The notes beneath the pieces are model-generated. The model was not told where the DNA came from. It saw only the letters and a list, made by a program, of their open reading frames with translations, and ran no database searches. Of a DNA stretch of 13,964 bases, positions 1 through 8,227 are shown piece after piece (position 1 is the first letter of the stretch; each line of letters opens with the position of its first letter). A program made the position numbers and the translations under genes. This stretch comes from Entamoeba invadens IP1 (taxonomy: Eukaryota; Evosea; Mastigamoebida; Endamoebidae). The stretch covers positions 27,172 through 41,135 of the forward strand of contig NW_004191917.1 in assembly GCF_000330505.1 (NCBI RefSeq). Reading direction: 5' to 3'.

Positions 1-430
1 CGAAAGTACTGACTTTATTTTGAAAAAAATACCAATCCCGTTCAATTATTTTCGTACAAATTCGGGAAAATATCGGAATATTAGCCATCTTTTTCCAAAA
101 AACCCGATCCAGTTATTTGATTTGACCACAACTCGATACTTCACAACATATACACAGCATTGTTGGCCTAAAAACACAACAATTAACGTTTAAGTAAATG
201 GGATGGTGTTGTTTGTGTCGAGTTTTAACTGATAATTACTTTCGTTGATTTTTCATTTTCAATTAAAAACAAACATGTGGTTATCTTTTCTGAATAAAAA
301 ATAATGAAATAAAGAGTTCCAAAAACACCAAAAAAATTACAGCAAATGTTTGATAAATTTGACATGCATACGTCAAAATTGTCAAAGAGCAACACAAGAG
401 ACTTATGCAAAATAAAAATATTGTTTTGTT
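1..430. other. AT-rich sequence without a supported gene
   Basis: I see no gene here. The only open stretch (minus strand, 225-410) begins with TTG, has no ATG and is low-complexity Phe/Ile/Leu-rich, so it is probably chance. The part before about position 140 is less AT-rich than what follows and could be the edge of something lying outside the window, but no inverted end or recognisable protein is visible. Confidence 0.5.
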
Positions 431-637
431 ATGGAATATTTTAAAAAAGATGTTCTCACTGAAATGCTCAAAAAGAATGTCGACTTCAAAAAACCCAACA
501 AAGATAAGTTATCAAACAATTTTGTTATTTTTATTGTTATTGTAACAACACTACTAAGCATACTAATCTTCGAACTAAGCTTTTGTTTTGTGAATATTTC
601 ATTAATTAATAAAATGTTCGATAATGAAAAAGGTTGA
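431..637 (+). CDS. Hypothetical 68-residue protein with one membrane segment
   Basis: This ORF starts at an ATG and encodes 68 residues; I do not recognise it. Residues 1-28 are charged and Lys-rich, residues 30-58 form one strong hydrophobic segment (FVIFIVIVTTLLSILIF and onward), and the C-terminus is a short polar stretch. That layout would fit a small single-pass membrane protein or a first exon. The next ORF on the same strand lies about 100 bases downstream in another frame and also has a membrane segment, but stops occur in both frames between them and I see no GTTTGT...TAG-type Entamoeba intron to join them. An ORF this long is somewhat unexpected in such AT-rich sequence, yet coding status is unproven. 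Confidence 0.3.
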   Translation: MEYFKKDVLTEMLKKNVDFKKPNKDKLSNNFVIFIVIVTTLLSILIFELSFCFVNISLINKMFDNEKG

Positions 638-741
638 CATTAAATTGATTTGCTTCTGTACTAAAATGCACTTTTGGGATCAATCACGTGTTTTTCCCAA
701 ACAAAAATCCCGTTACTTCAAATTTTATATGGAATTTTTTA

Positions 742-975
742 ATGCTTAATTATTCTTCAAGTAAAAAAATATTTTTTGAAGACTGTTTTTCTCTTTTTTA
801 CTTGGAAAAAATAAGCGAATTTATTACAAAAAAACGATTCCCAAAAATAATAAACAAAATAAATGCAAAAATCGGGACACCTCAGTACCGACTTTTGAAA
901 AACAGTTTATATATATTCACAGTTATTCATATAATAATAATTATATTGTTAATAATTATTTATATTATAATGTAG
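742..975 (+). CDS. Hypothetical 77-residue tail-anchored-like protein
   Basis: The open frame runs from about 649; the first ATG is at 742, giving 77 residues. I do not recognise it. A Lys-rich soluble part (motifs SSSKKIFFEDCFSLFYLEK and TKKRFPKIINKINAKIG) is followed by a C-terminal run of about 22 Ile/Leu/Tyr residues reaching the stop, the layout of a tail-anchored membrane protein. It could also be the last exon of a gene shared with the 431-637 ORF, or a remnant. The stop lies 15 bases before the 9-bp target site of the MITE at 1000, so if the gene is real the MITE sits in its 3' untranslated region or just past it. Confidence 0.3.
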   Translation: MLNYSSSKKIFFEDCFSLFYLEKISEFITKKRFPKIINKINAKIGTPQYRLLKNSLYIFTVIHIIIIILLIIIYIIM

Positions 976-990
976 TTTTCGAATTTAAAT

Positions 991-999
991 AAAATTATA
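991..999. repeat. Left 9-bp target-site duplication of the MITE
   Basis: AAAATTATA lies directly before the element and is repeated exactly at 1440-1448 directly after it. A 9-bp duplication is characteristic of Mutator-like transposons. Confidence 0.88.
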
Positions 1000-1439
1000 G
1001 GGACCTACATTGACCACCACCACCTTTACCAAAAAAAAATATTTGCCGCGAGTGTTTTTTGAAGGAAGTCCACTTTTCAGCCACTGTTTGTGCGTCCCCA
1101 TGTCACCCACTTTCCTTGTCCGTACTGTGTGGACGCGGATGTGGTTCCCCCCGCTTGCGGGGGGGTCAGGGGGGGATCCGCTCCAAGGGAGGACTTGGAA
1201 AGTGGGTGAAACGGTGCACAAACAGACTGTTTGAGTGTGTCTTCAGAGCCTTCTTTTCAATGCTCCGTCTCACTCGTTTTCCACTAACTCGAGGTGAATT
1301 TTCGGCATTTTTTGAATTCGGGAACCAGACCTAATATTATCCCATTTTCCTATTTACTATAATTTTAATTTGAATATGATTCGAAATAGAAAAAATAAAT
1401 CTATTTTAAGAGGTGGTGGTGGTGGTCAATGTAGGTCCC
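1000..1439. mobile_element. Mutator-like MITE, 440 bp, complete
   Basis: Both ends carry the same 25-bp perfect terminal inverted repeat, beginning GGGACCTACATTGACC and finishing in a CCA triplet run (1000-1024 and the complement of 1415-1439). Nine-base direct repeats AAAATTATA flank it. The 9-bp duplication points to the Mutator/MULE superfamily, known from Entamoeba; the small size and lack of a transposase make this a non-autonomous copy. The right repeat has one more CCA-type triplet than the left. The perfect ends and duplication suggest a recent insertion. The interior reaches about 70% G+C (1141-1200) inside very AT-rich DNA. ORFs of 74-91 residues inside overlap on both strands and run into the inverted repeats, so they are not credible genes. 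Confidence 0.9.
1147..1175 (+). repeat. GC hairpin and G-quadruplex-like tract inside the MITE
   Basis: CCCCCCGC at 1147-1154 and GCGGGGGG at 1157-1164 pair perfectly around a TT loop. Two G7 runs (1159-1165 and 1169-1175) separated by TCA satisfy the usual four-tract G-quadruplex pattern on the plus strand, each G7 splitting into G3-N1-G3. The hairpin and the quadruplex share bases, so they would be alternative structures. Confidence 0.75.
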
Positions 1440-1448
1440 AAAATTATA
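1440..1448. repeat. Right 9-bp target-site duplication of the MITE
   Basis: AAAATTATA immediately after the element, identical to 991-999. Confidence 0.88.
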
Positions 1449-3019
1449 TATTAAAATATTTTATTTATTTAATATAAAAACCATCTCAGATAATAAATAT
1501 AAATTAATTATAAACATTATATATTTTTGTAATAAATACAATAATACATATTGATTTATTTTTGTAAAAGGGTTTTAAATAAATATTCAACAAAAATTCA
1601 AATGACTTGAAATTTTATTGAAAAATAAAGGCGAAATAAGGCGAAATTTTGAAAAGGCAGTTTTAAAAAGGGCAGATTTCCCTAAACTCGTTAATTTACT
1701 TGAAAAATATAAAAAACAAACTTGGGATTAAAATTTTGATTACCATAACACATTTTTTGCCAAAAAGATAAAACACAACTTTATAATTGAATGTCCATGT
1801 TTACAGAATCACCAAGTTGTGTTTCAGATAAAAATGAAAAGTACTAATGAGTAAAACAAGCATTGAGAGAAGATAAATTGGTTAAGGCTATACAATTGAA
1901 AAGTTTTTTTTAATTTTTGAACTGTTTATTTTATTTTAGACTCTTTTGATTAATAACCTTGATTGTTTAAATGTTTGTTTTATGTTATCGATGGCATTTT
2001 TAATTGTTGAATTAAACAAAAACTTATTATTAATTTAAGTGTTGTATCATTTGATGCTATAATGTTTTTCATCACATCATTAGTTTATCGTTATATTATC
2101 GTTTATCTTATGTTTATTTGAAAGATAGAATTTTACTCACGTTTAGTTACAAAATAAACCACTGACCAAATAACGAACCTAGAAAATCGGGGAAGATTTA
2201 CCCAATATTTGGGTAAATTCCCTATTTTTTGTTCAATAATTGAAACTGTATTGAATTTTAAGGGTTTTAAACTGTGTACTGTTGTTGGTTCAACAAACAG
2301 GAAAAAAAAAATAAAACAGATAAAAAATAGTAAATAACGGGAAACTAGGACAAAGGGTTTATATAAATTTTGGAAACGGTACAGAGTTTTGGAAAACAGT
2401 TTAATAACAAAATAAAAAAATATTAATTCAAAATATATTAAGTTTAACAACAAAAAATAATATCAAAAGCAAAAACGAGGCAGTTCAACATTATAATACA
2501 TGTTTTTTTATTGTGGCAAAATAGACTCAGTGGTTTAAAAAAACATTAATTAAAACAAAAATAAAAATATTTTATTTTTAATTTTTTAATATAAACAAAT
2601 ATATTACTGTCTTTTAATTATCATTTAACTTTATATGTTATACATTAACTAATACACCCAGATTTTAATAATTAAAATTAAAATTTTGTTTATCATTTTG
2701 TGCTTTAATTTGAACCATACTAAAATAATAAACTTTTTACCAACTTATATTTTATTCGTTGCAATGAAAAATATCTATATATTTCCATTACAAACGATAA
2801 TGCTGTTGTAAATTTCAAATGTTTCGATTGTGGCAAGGTTTGTTATATTCAGTTCACTGTTTTTCAAATGACAAATTAACACCAATTCAAAGAGTTATTT
2901 TTATCTTAGTGGTTCGCTGTGTGTCGATTAATTATGGTAATGTTAGCATAATTCACACAAATCGCTGATGGGCACCATGTAAGTTTTTCATGTTCCATGA
3001 ATTATAAAAACGATCAATT
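1449..3019. other. AT-rich gene-free spacer
   Basis: I see no supported gene in these 1.57 kb. The longest open stretch (minus strand, 2133-2453, 106 codons) starts with TTG, contains no Met and is Phe/Leu/Tyr-rich. Small features are a direct repeat AGGCGAAAT-like pair near 1629-1646 and a strong hairpin at 2190-2222. This may be old transposon debris, but no paired ends are clear. Confidence 0.5.
2190..2222. repeat. 33-base inverted repeat (hairpin)
   Basis: ATTTACCCAA (2196-2205) and TTGGGTAAAT (2209-2218) pair perfectly around a TAT loop. With a one-base bulge the stem extends to GGGAA (2190-2194) pairing with TTCCC (2218-2222). It is more GC-rich than its surroundings. Function is unknown; it could be a transposon footprint or a structured transcript. 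Confidence 0.6.
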
Positions 3020-3106
3020 AGAGTACCGTGAAAAATCACTGCGGCGTGAAAAATTACTGCGAATTGTTATTGGGCCAAAAATAATGTTATTAAGGGTTTT
3101 AAAACA
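3020..3106 (+). repeat. Left terminal inverted repeat of the 3020-4902 element
   Basis: This stretch matches the reverse complement of 4815-4902 with small gaps. It begins AGAGTACCG and includes the identical blocks ATTGTTATTGGGC (3063-3075) and AAAAATAATGTTATT (3077-3091); similarity fades after TAAAACAT. It contains two tandem 18-base units, CGTGAAAAATYACTGCGR, at 3027-3044 and 3045-3062, which look like subterminal binding repeats. Confidence 0.85.
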
Positions 3107-4814
3107 TTTTGGGTTTCTTTTTTTTGTTATTCGAGGCTGTTAAAACGAAAAACGACAATTTTGTTCTACAAAATCTTTTGAGGCCAAGTCAACAGATTGT
3201 GCTAAGAGGAAAAATGGTGTTTTTATATACTTTTTATGAGGGTTTTGTTTTTTCCTTTTTCAATTGAAAAACAAAACGTTTTTAATTTTTTGTTATTACA
3301 AAAAGACAAATTCTAAATTATAGTTTCGGATATCCAAAAATTATTTTATCAAGTAAAAATGTGTTTTGATATTTTTAAATTTTGAATAAATGTACCAATT
3401 ATTGATATTTATTTACCCGTTACATCAATTTATGAAATATAATTTTATTGAACAGTCGATATCTATGACAAAATATGAACACATTTTAACAATAAAATTT
3501 TGCAAAATAATGTATTATTGGTGAAGATTAAAAATTATAAATAAAAAAACCTTCTCATAATTTTAATTACCAAATAATCACTTAACAATATAATTTCATT
3601 CTGATATATAAAGTGAATTAATTAGTTGCTATCTTAAAGTATTGTTATTTGAAAAATCATTACTCACTGTCTTGTATATGTTTTATGAAAGTCATTATTT
3701 TTTAAGTAAAAAATCCAAAGAAAGAATCTAACCCGTCACACTGTGACACAAAAAATGGTTTAAAAACAAAACGAATAAACAATATAATTATCTATTTCAT
3801 AACAACATCTGTAATATATAAACCGTTCAATAAATACTTGACATGTTGGTTGTATGATCACTGGCTATTTTGATCATGGAATGATGTAATAATACAATCA
3901 CAATTCACATTAAATAAATCAAACAATGAACTATTATTATAGTATAAATTTAATTAAAATCTAATAAACAATAAACAAGTGAAATAGTTAATTAACGTGT
4001 ATTTTTAATTAACATCAATATATCAATAACAAAAATTTATAATAAAACAACAATAAATTATAATTTATTTTTTTGAATGTGAAACTATTTTTAATAATTA
4101 TTATCATATAATTAAACTAATCGATTAATTATGGATAATTTTATGATAAATTATCATTATTTTAAAAGGGTTAATACACCAGAACCCCCAAACAACTTAA
4201 TTCTTTCGTTTCAACAAATTATTCAGATTTTAAATTGGTGTGATTAAATAATCGACCATCCGAAAACCCCACGCTCATTAACCGTTTGTTATCATCAAAT
4301 TGATTTATATTTTATAAATTTATCAATATGATATGTTTATAACGTGTTTTTATATTTTGTTTATGTTTATTGTATTGCAATTTGTGTTGTTATTATAATT
4401 TCGAAGTTGAAACGTTTATTCGATCTTAATAATTCGAGTTGATATTTCTGTGTGTTTTTATATGATTATTATGTTAAAACATATTGATTATAGTGATAAT
4501 TTAAGTTTATTCAATAGAGTTTATAATTTGGATATTCCCAACAAAAATTAACGACTAGTTGAAGAGAAATCAAATAGATTTAATGATAACCAAAGAATGG
4601 ACTAATTATTTAAATATACGATGTCCTAACTTATTCGTTTTTGCTATTATATTTTGATGTATTGTTTAGTATTTCACTTTATAAATTGTTAAAATCTATA
4701 AAATAAAAACCAATATCTAGTTTGAGTTGTTTAGAATGTTCGTTTTTACGAATTAACCCTTGTTTTAATTGATAGCCATATTATATAACATTTTTACAAA
4801 GTAAATTATTTTTT
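3107..4814. other. Non-coding AT-rich interior of the 3020-4902 element
   Basis: No ORF of useful length, no recognisable transposase motif and no RNA gene are visible. A 13-bp palindrome GTCACACTGTGAC sits at 3735-3747. Confidence 0.55.
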
Positions 4815-4902
4815 ATGTTTTACAAGCAACAATAACATTATTTTTTGCCCAATAACAATCCCCGGTAATATTTCACGCTCAGTGATTTTTTGGCGGTACT
4901 CT
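4815..4902 (-). repeat. Right terminal inverted repeat of the 3020-4902 element
   Basis: Reverse complement of 3020-3106 with a few substitutions and single-base gaps; it contains the inverted forms of both long identical blocks. Of the tandem 18-base pair in the left arm, the copies here are more diverged. Confidence 0.85.
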
Positions 4903-4943
4903 GTATATAATAATCAATAAATCAGTAATATTATAAAAGTAAT

Positions 4944-5015
4944 GGTCACTTAGCGCAGTGGAAGCGCATCTCCCTCCGGAGGAGAAGGCCGTGGGTTCAA
5001 CCCCCACAGTGACCG
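4944..5015 (+). tRNA. tRNA-Arg (anticodon CCG)
   Basis: A complete cloverleaf folds: acceptor GGTCACT (4944-4950) with AGTGACC (5008-5014), discriminator G5015; D stem GCGC (4953-4956 with 4964-4967); anticodon stem TCTCC/GGAGA (4969-4973 with 4981-4985) and loop CTCCGGA with anticodon CCG at 4976-4978; five-base variable loop; T stem GTGGG/CCCAC (4991-4995 with 5003-5007) and loop TTCAACC. It has no intron and no encoded CCA. It decodes CGG (Arg). Internal A box TAGCGCAGTGG (4951-4961) and B box GGTTCAACC (4994-5002) are intact and a T-run follows, so it looks functional. In Entamoeba most tRNA genes lie in tandem arrays; here one gene stands alone between two transposons. Confidence 0.96.
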
Positions 5016-5020
5016 TTTTT
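5016..5020 (+). terminator. RNA polymerase III terminator of the tRNA
   Basis: TTTTT directly after the discriminator base, with another T5 run about ten bases later as a possible backup. Confidence 0.75.
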
Positions 5021-5036
5021 AATTTTGTTTTTATTA

Positions 5037-5078
5037 CAGTAGGAGGAAATACAGAAGTGCTAGAAAAAGGAAAATGCT
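5037..5078 (+). repeat. Left terminal inverted repeat of the pogo-like element
   Basis: Begins CAGTAGGAGG next to TA. It matches the complement of 7423-7464 at 23 of 42 positions by eye, with matches concentrated at the tip and in the block at 5064-5078. Confidence 0.7.
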
Positions 5079-5200
5079 GGCAACTATTGGTTAATTTTTA
5101 AAACCAAAATAGAAGGTTTACAATTTGAAAATACCAAAACCATTTTATTTCAGAAAAAGGATTTTTAGTAAAAAACAATTAAAATAAACTAGCTATAAAG

Positions 5201-7223
5201 TTAATTTTCATATCTTTCGATTTCCAACAACTCTTCTTCTGAGACTTCCAAAGACAAATTCAAACCATGATAATTAATAGTAGTTTCATTTAGTTGCAGT
5301 GATTTGTATCTTTGATATTCATCATCCATGTTAATTACATTACAATACAGCATTTCAGACAGTGAACTAAGCATGTTTAAATGAGCGACAGTACAGACAT
5401 TATCAGCTGTAATCCCAGACAGAAAGTAATTGACATAAGATAACTTCGAGTAATCACTTGGTCGATAGTCGGTACATGATGATGTTTCCATTATGGACAC
5501 CTTTTCTTTGGTGTTGTTTGTTGCATTTAAATTGGCCATCAACTCGGTTCTGATAAATACATTATTTGTGATGTAAGTTTTGTATTCTTTAATAAATTTT
5601 CGGCACTTTGTATATCAATATAGAACCTCCATTTACCGTCCACAAACCTAAAAACCATTCCTCTTCGTTCGAATGATGAAATGACATTCTTATGAAAAGA
5701 AGAGAGATCAATAGAGTTCATGATTTCTGCCGTACTTCTTATAAAAGACGTTTTTAGCTCTTTTTTTTCTTTTTTCAGTGCATCAGTAAAAGTGTTAGTA
5801 AAATTGGCTATTTATTTAATCAAATCTTCCATTGCTCATTTGAATCTGTCATTTTCACTGATGTGGAAATCACTTGAAAAGAAAAAACACTATTACCACG
5901 GGGTTGCTGATTTACACTAATTTGTGTGGCAAAAAGTGGTGTGATATTTGTCTTTGTTTTCTTGACGCATCCGAATAGACATAGGTCTAGTGGTTGAACT
6001 AAACCAAAGAATGAGGAACATACATGTGGATGTGGATGTAATTCTTGGCGCATATTTCCCTCAATACTTCAATATCGTGCCCGCTAAACCCATCCATAGT
6101 CACCAGGGAGGGAGTGATAATATCAAAACCATACTTCACTTTGATTGAGTTGATGGTCGGAACAACCTTTTCCACAAACCATGTTGTAAAGATGTTTTTT
6201 GTTGCAAAACCAGTTTCCAAAAATAAAAGGTCAAATCACAATTGTGTTTGAATATTTCAATGGGCAAATTTTTCAATCCAAACACCGCTCCTGGACAATA
6301 AACTTCTCCTGCCATAGATATCATACATAACAAGGTTGTGCGTTTCCTTCCTCTATTGTAACCAATTTGACTTTATTTACATTTACATTTGAAGGTACAA
6401 ACACTTTAACAACCTTTCTATCAGCATAGTCTTCAAAACCGACTTCGTCGATATTGAATACTAGCTGTATTGGAATGCCGTTGAATTTGGAGAGATCCAG
6501 ATAACTGGTGATTACATTTGAAGGATCAATTCGCTGTCTACCCATATCTTCAGGAATTCCATTAATGTATTTTAAATTCAAATAAACCATTAACCATTTT
6601 CTTAACGTGTCATTTTTAACCTTATTCGATTGCTTTTTTTCCAATATCAACTCAAACGATTTTAGTGTAATTGCCAAATTCTGAGTTGAACAAAACTTAT
6701 AAAACGATGAAAAAACGATTTCACTTAGTGGAGTTATCAAAAAATGTCTTCCAATAAAATTACTACCATCAATCAACTCTTTATTATAATATGAAATTTG
6801 TTTGGATATTATGCCACGGTTTATATTAAATAAAACTGCTAATGATCTGTGAGTGCACTCATCATGAAATTTATATTTAGAATAAATTAAACCAATTTGT
6901 AGTCGTATTGTGGAATCTTTCATTTTAGTTAATAACTCGACATCATTTTTCAATCTTTCATAGAGTTTTCTGGGTTTTTCGGAAAAATATTTTGTAGTAT
7001 TAATTGACATAGAACTTTCATAAGTAATCAAAAATGTTTCAATTTGTTCAATACTATAACCAGGTTTAAGTTCTTTATAAGTTTTTTTGTCAACAAAAGA
7101 TTGAAATAGTTGTCTGTTTTATTCAATAAAATGCAGTGTTAACATTTCGCCGAGTTTAATCGGTGCCAAAATTCTTACATCCTCGTTTCCCAACGAGAAA
7201 AAGTTGGTCTGTTGTTTTTCCAT
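5201..7223 (-). pseudogene. DDE transposase pseudogene (pogo/Tigger-like)
   Basis: It formerly encoded a ~670-residue transposase that binds the element's inverted ends and moves it by cut-and-paste. The frame begins at ATG 7223 (MEKQQTNFFSLGNEDV), hits an in-frame TAA at 7119-7121, continues through an N-terminal helix-turn-helix-like region (THRSLAVLFNINRG, near 6850) to the first catalytic Asp in FNIDEVGF (codon 6449-6447). Frame changes follow near 6352-6362, 6215-6225, 6000-6030, 5815-5840 and 5570-5590, with another in-frame TAA at 5812-5814. The second Asp lies in TMDGFSGHD (codon 6094-6092) and the third in QPLDLCLFG (codon 5987-5985), about 35 residues apart, as in DDE_1/pogo proteins. 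All three Asp codons survive, but in three different frames, so no active enzyme can be made. The last segment (5542-5201) is acidic and polar. The family call rests on the DDE motifs and is firm; the precise subfamily is inferred. Confidence 0.85.
7119..7121 (-). other. In-frame TAA stop in the transposase relic
   Basis: The reading frame from the ATG at 7223 to the first catalytic Asp is continuous except for this TAA, which follows codons for HFIE and precedes NRQLFQSF. It removes all but the first 34 residues from a normal start. Confidence 0.8.
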
Positions 7224-7422
7224 GTTGTTTTTTAGTTTTTAGTTCTAACTCTGTTTATTGTTTTGTATCAATTTAATAATAATTATGGTTAATTTATTGT
7301 TTCATTTGAAGCGCTTCATTCCAAATTACATTGTTATTTTTAATTTAACTACAAATAATAATAAAAACTTAAAAAAATAATTAAGAAATCGAAAAACACC
7401 AAATAATTTTAATTTTTGGAGT

Positions 7423-7464
7423 AGCATTCCCCTTTTTATCAGTATCTCACTTTTCTGTTAACTG
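7423..7464 (-). repeat. Right terminal inverted repeat of the pogo-like element
   Basis: Reads CAGTTAACAG inward on the minus strand next to TA at 7465-7466, with the shared AAAAAGGNNAATGCT block at the same offset as in the left end. Confidence 0.7.
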
Positions 7465-7698
7465 TATAAAAAATTTTGATTTTAAAATTTTGTTTTTTTT
7501 GTCAAACCACCGATAATTTGTTAACTAAAATTAAATAGCCAATATCGAAACATTAATAATTAATGATATTTTCTTAATGTTTTTATTAAAAATAGACCAA
7601 TATTAAATAGACAATAATAATAGGAAAAACCACACCACAAGTATTCATCAATTATTATTATTATAATATTCATTTTATTAATAAAACAAATTTAGTAA

Positions 7699-7926
7699 AG
7701 TGGTGTTTTTTGTTTGATCTTAGAACTTGTGTTTATTCAAATAATACTTTCATGCATCAGAAATTTTGCTTTTCACAAAAAGACTAAAGTTGTTTTTTTT
7801 GCGGCAAAAAAAACATTTGTGGTAAAGCTATTTTTGAATAAATTAAAGGATTGTAACATTAATTCATATCGAATTGTGGTTCCAAAAGATTCGATATTCT
7901 TCAACAAATTGTTTTTTATAAATTAA
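7699..7926 (+). other. Unrecognised open frame of about 75 codons, no ATG
   Basis: The frame is open from 7699 to a TAA at 7924-7926 but contains no ATG. The translation has a hydrophobic start (LILELVFIQIILSCI) and a Lys/Phe-rich part (HKKTKVVFFAAKKTFVVKLF) ending in a mixed region. It looks more protein-like than simple AT-rich noise, so it may be a fragment or internal exon of a dead gene. I do not recognise it. Confidence 0.2.
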
Positions 7927-7953
7927 AAATTTTAAAATATTAAAATTTTTAAT
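7922..7953. repeat. 32-base perfect hairpin, 14-bp stem
   Basis: ATTAAAAATTTTAA (7922-7935) and TTAAAATTTTTAAT (7940-7953) pair around AATA. It is pure A+T and overlaps the stop of the 7699-7926 frame. Such palindromes are partly expected in this composition. Confidence 0.6.
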
Positions 7954-8197
7954 ATTTTAAATATTATACTGTATTTATACTTTATATTAATTATAACCAA
8001 AAATATATTAAGTGAACTTTTTTAATAAAAAATGAAATTAAAAACTATATTTATTTTTCTCTTTTTTATTATTATGTATTATATATTATAGTTATATTAA
8101 TTACAAACATTAGTTGGCACCAAAAAAGACAAAAAAAAAATAATAATGTAAATAATACTATTAATAATACTATATATTAATACTTTAATTATCAAAA

Positions 8198-8227
8198 ATG
8201 AGAAAGGTAATTATCAACTATAAATGA
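8198..8227 (+). other. Short upstream ORF overlapping the LRR start codon
   Basis: ATG at 8198 opens nine codons (MRKVIINYK) and stops at TGA 8225-8227, overlapping the main ATG as ATGA. Entamoeba 5' untranslated regions are usually very short, so this ATG may lie outside the transcript; it matters only if transcription starts upstream of 8198. Confidence 0.4.

Larger units (their letters stand above)
3020..4902. mobile_element. Non-autonomous DNA transposon with long inverted ends, 1.88 kb
   Basis: Two ~88-bp imperfect inverted repeats, inner blocks nearly identical, bound a 1.7-kb interior that is very AT-rich and has no ORF of note. This is the layout of a non-autonomous TIR element, a large MITE or internally replaced derivative. 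Termini read AGAGTACCG on the left and, complemented, CAGAGTACCG preceded by TA on the right. The right edge would suit a Tc1/mariner/pogo-type element (TA target, CA-start), but the left edge reads TTAGAG, so one base has mutated or the class differs. No clear target duplication is visible. The differences between arms suggest an old insertion. Alternatively it could be an inverted pair of solo repeats flanking unrelated DNA. Its right end lies 41 bases before the tRNA. Confidence 0.75.
5037..7464 (-). mobile_element. Decayed Tc1/mariner-pogo type transposon, about 2.43 kb
   Basis: The element starts TA-CAGT (TA at 5035-5036) and ends ACTG-TA (TA at 7465-7466), the expected TA target and CAGT terminus of Tc1/mariner-superfamily elements. 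The first 42 bases of each end align without gaps: I count 23 matches, including the tip CAGT and, at the same distance from both tips, AAAAAGGNNAATGCT (5064-5078 and the complement of 7423-7437). A minus-strand DDE transposase relic (7223 to 5201) fills the interior. Diverged ends and multiple lesions show an old dead copy. Its left end lies 21 bases beyond the tRNA. Confidence 0.82.
7465..8223. other. AT-rich spacer upstream of the LRR gene
   Basis: It holds one weak ORF (7699-7926), a 32-base hairpin (7922-7953) and, near 8140-8185, loosely repeated TAATAATACTA units. The promoter of the 8224 gene must lie at its right end, but I see no clear Entamoeba GAAC box or GTATTTAAA-type TATA element to mark. 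Confidence 0.5.

Noticed and set aside
225..410. 61-codon minus-strand ORF
   Set aside because: No ATG start, low complexity and no recognisable motif.
431..975. One two-exon gene joining the 431-637 and 742-975 ORFs
   Set aside because: There is no usable GTTTGT-type donor with a TAG/AAG acceptor in a sensible place, and stops occur in both frames around 637-648.
985..1334. Overlapping ORFs of 74-91 residues on both strands
   Set aside because: They lie within the MITE, overlap each other in several frames, and partly translate the inverted repeats and G/C runs. They are a by-product of local GC richness.
1620..1690. AGGCGAAAT direct repeats and a GGGCAGATTTCCC stretch compared with 2188-2225 as possible transposon ends
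   Set aside because: The resemblance is loose, with gaps, and gives no consistent termini or target duplication.
2133..2453. 106-codon minus-strand ORF
   Set aside because: It starts with TTG, contains no internal Met, is Phe/Leu/Tyr-rich as expected from A/T-rich DNA, and is crossed by the 2190-2222 hairpin.
5720..6251. Plus-strand ORFs of 66-68 residues opposite the transposase
   Set aside because: They are shadows of the minus-strand transposase relic, whose DDE motifs identify the real strand.
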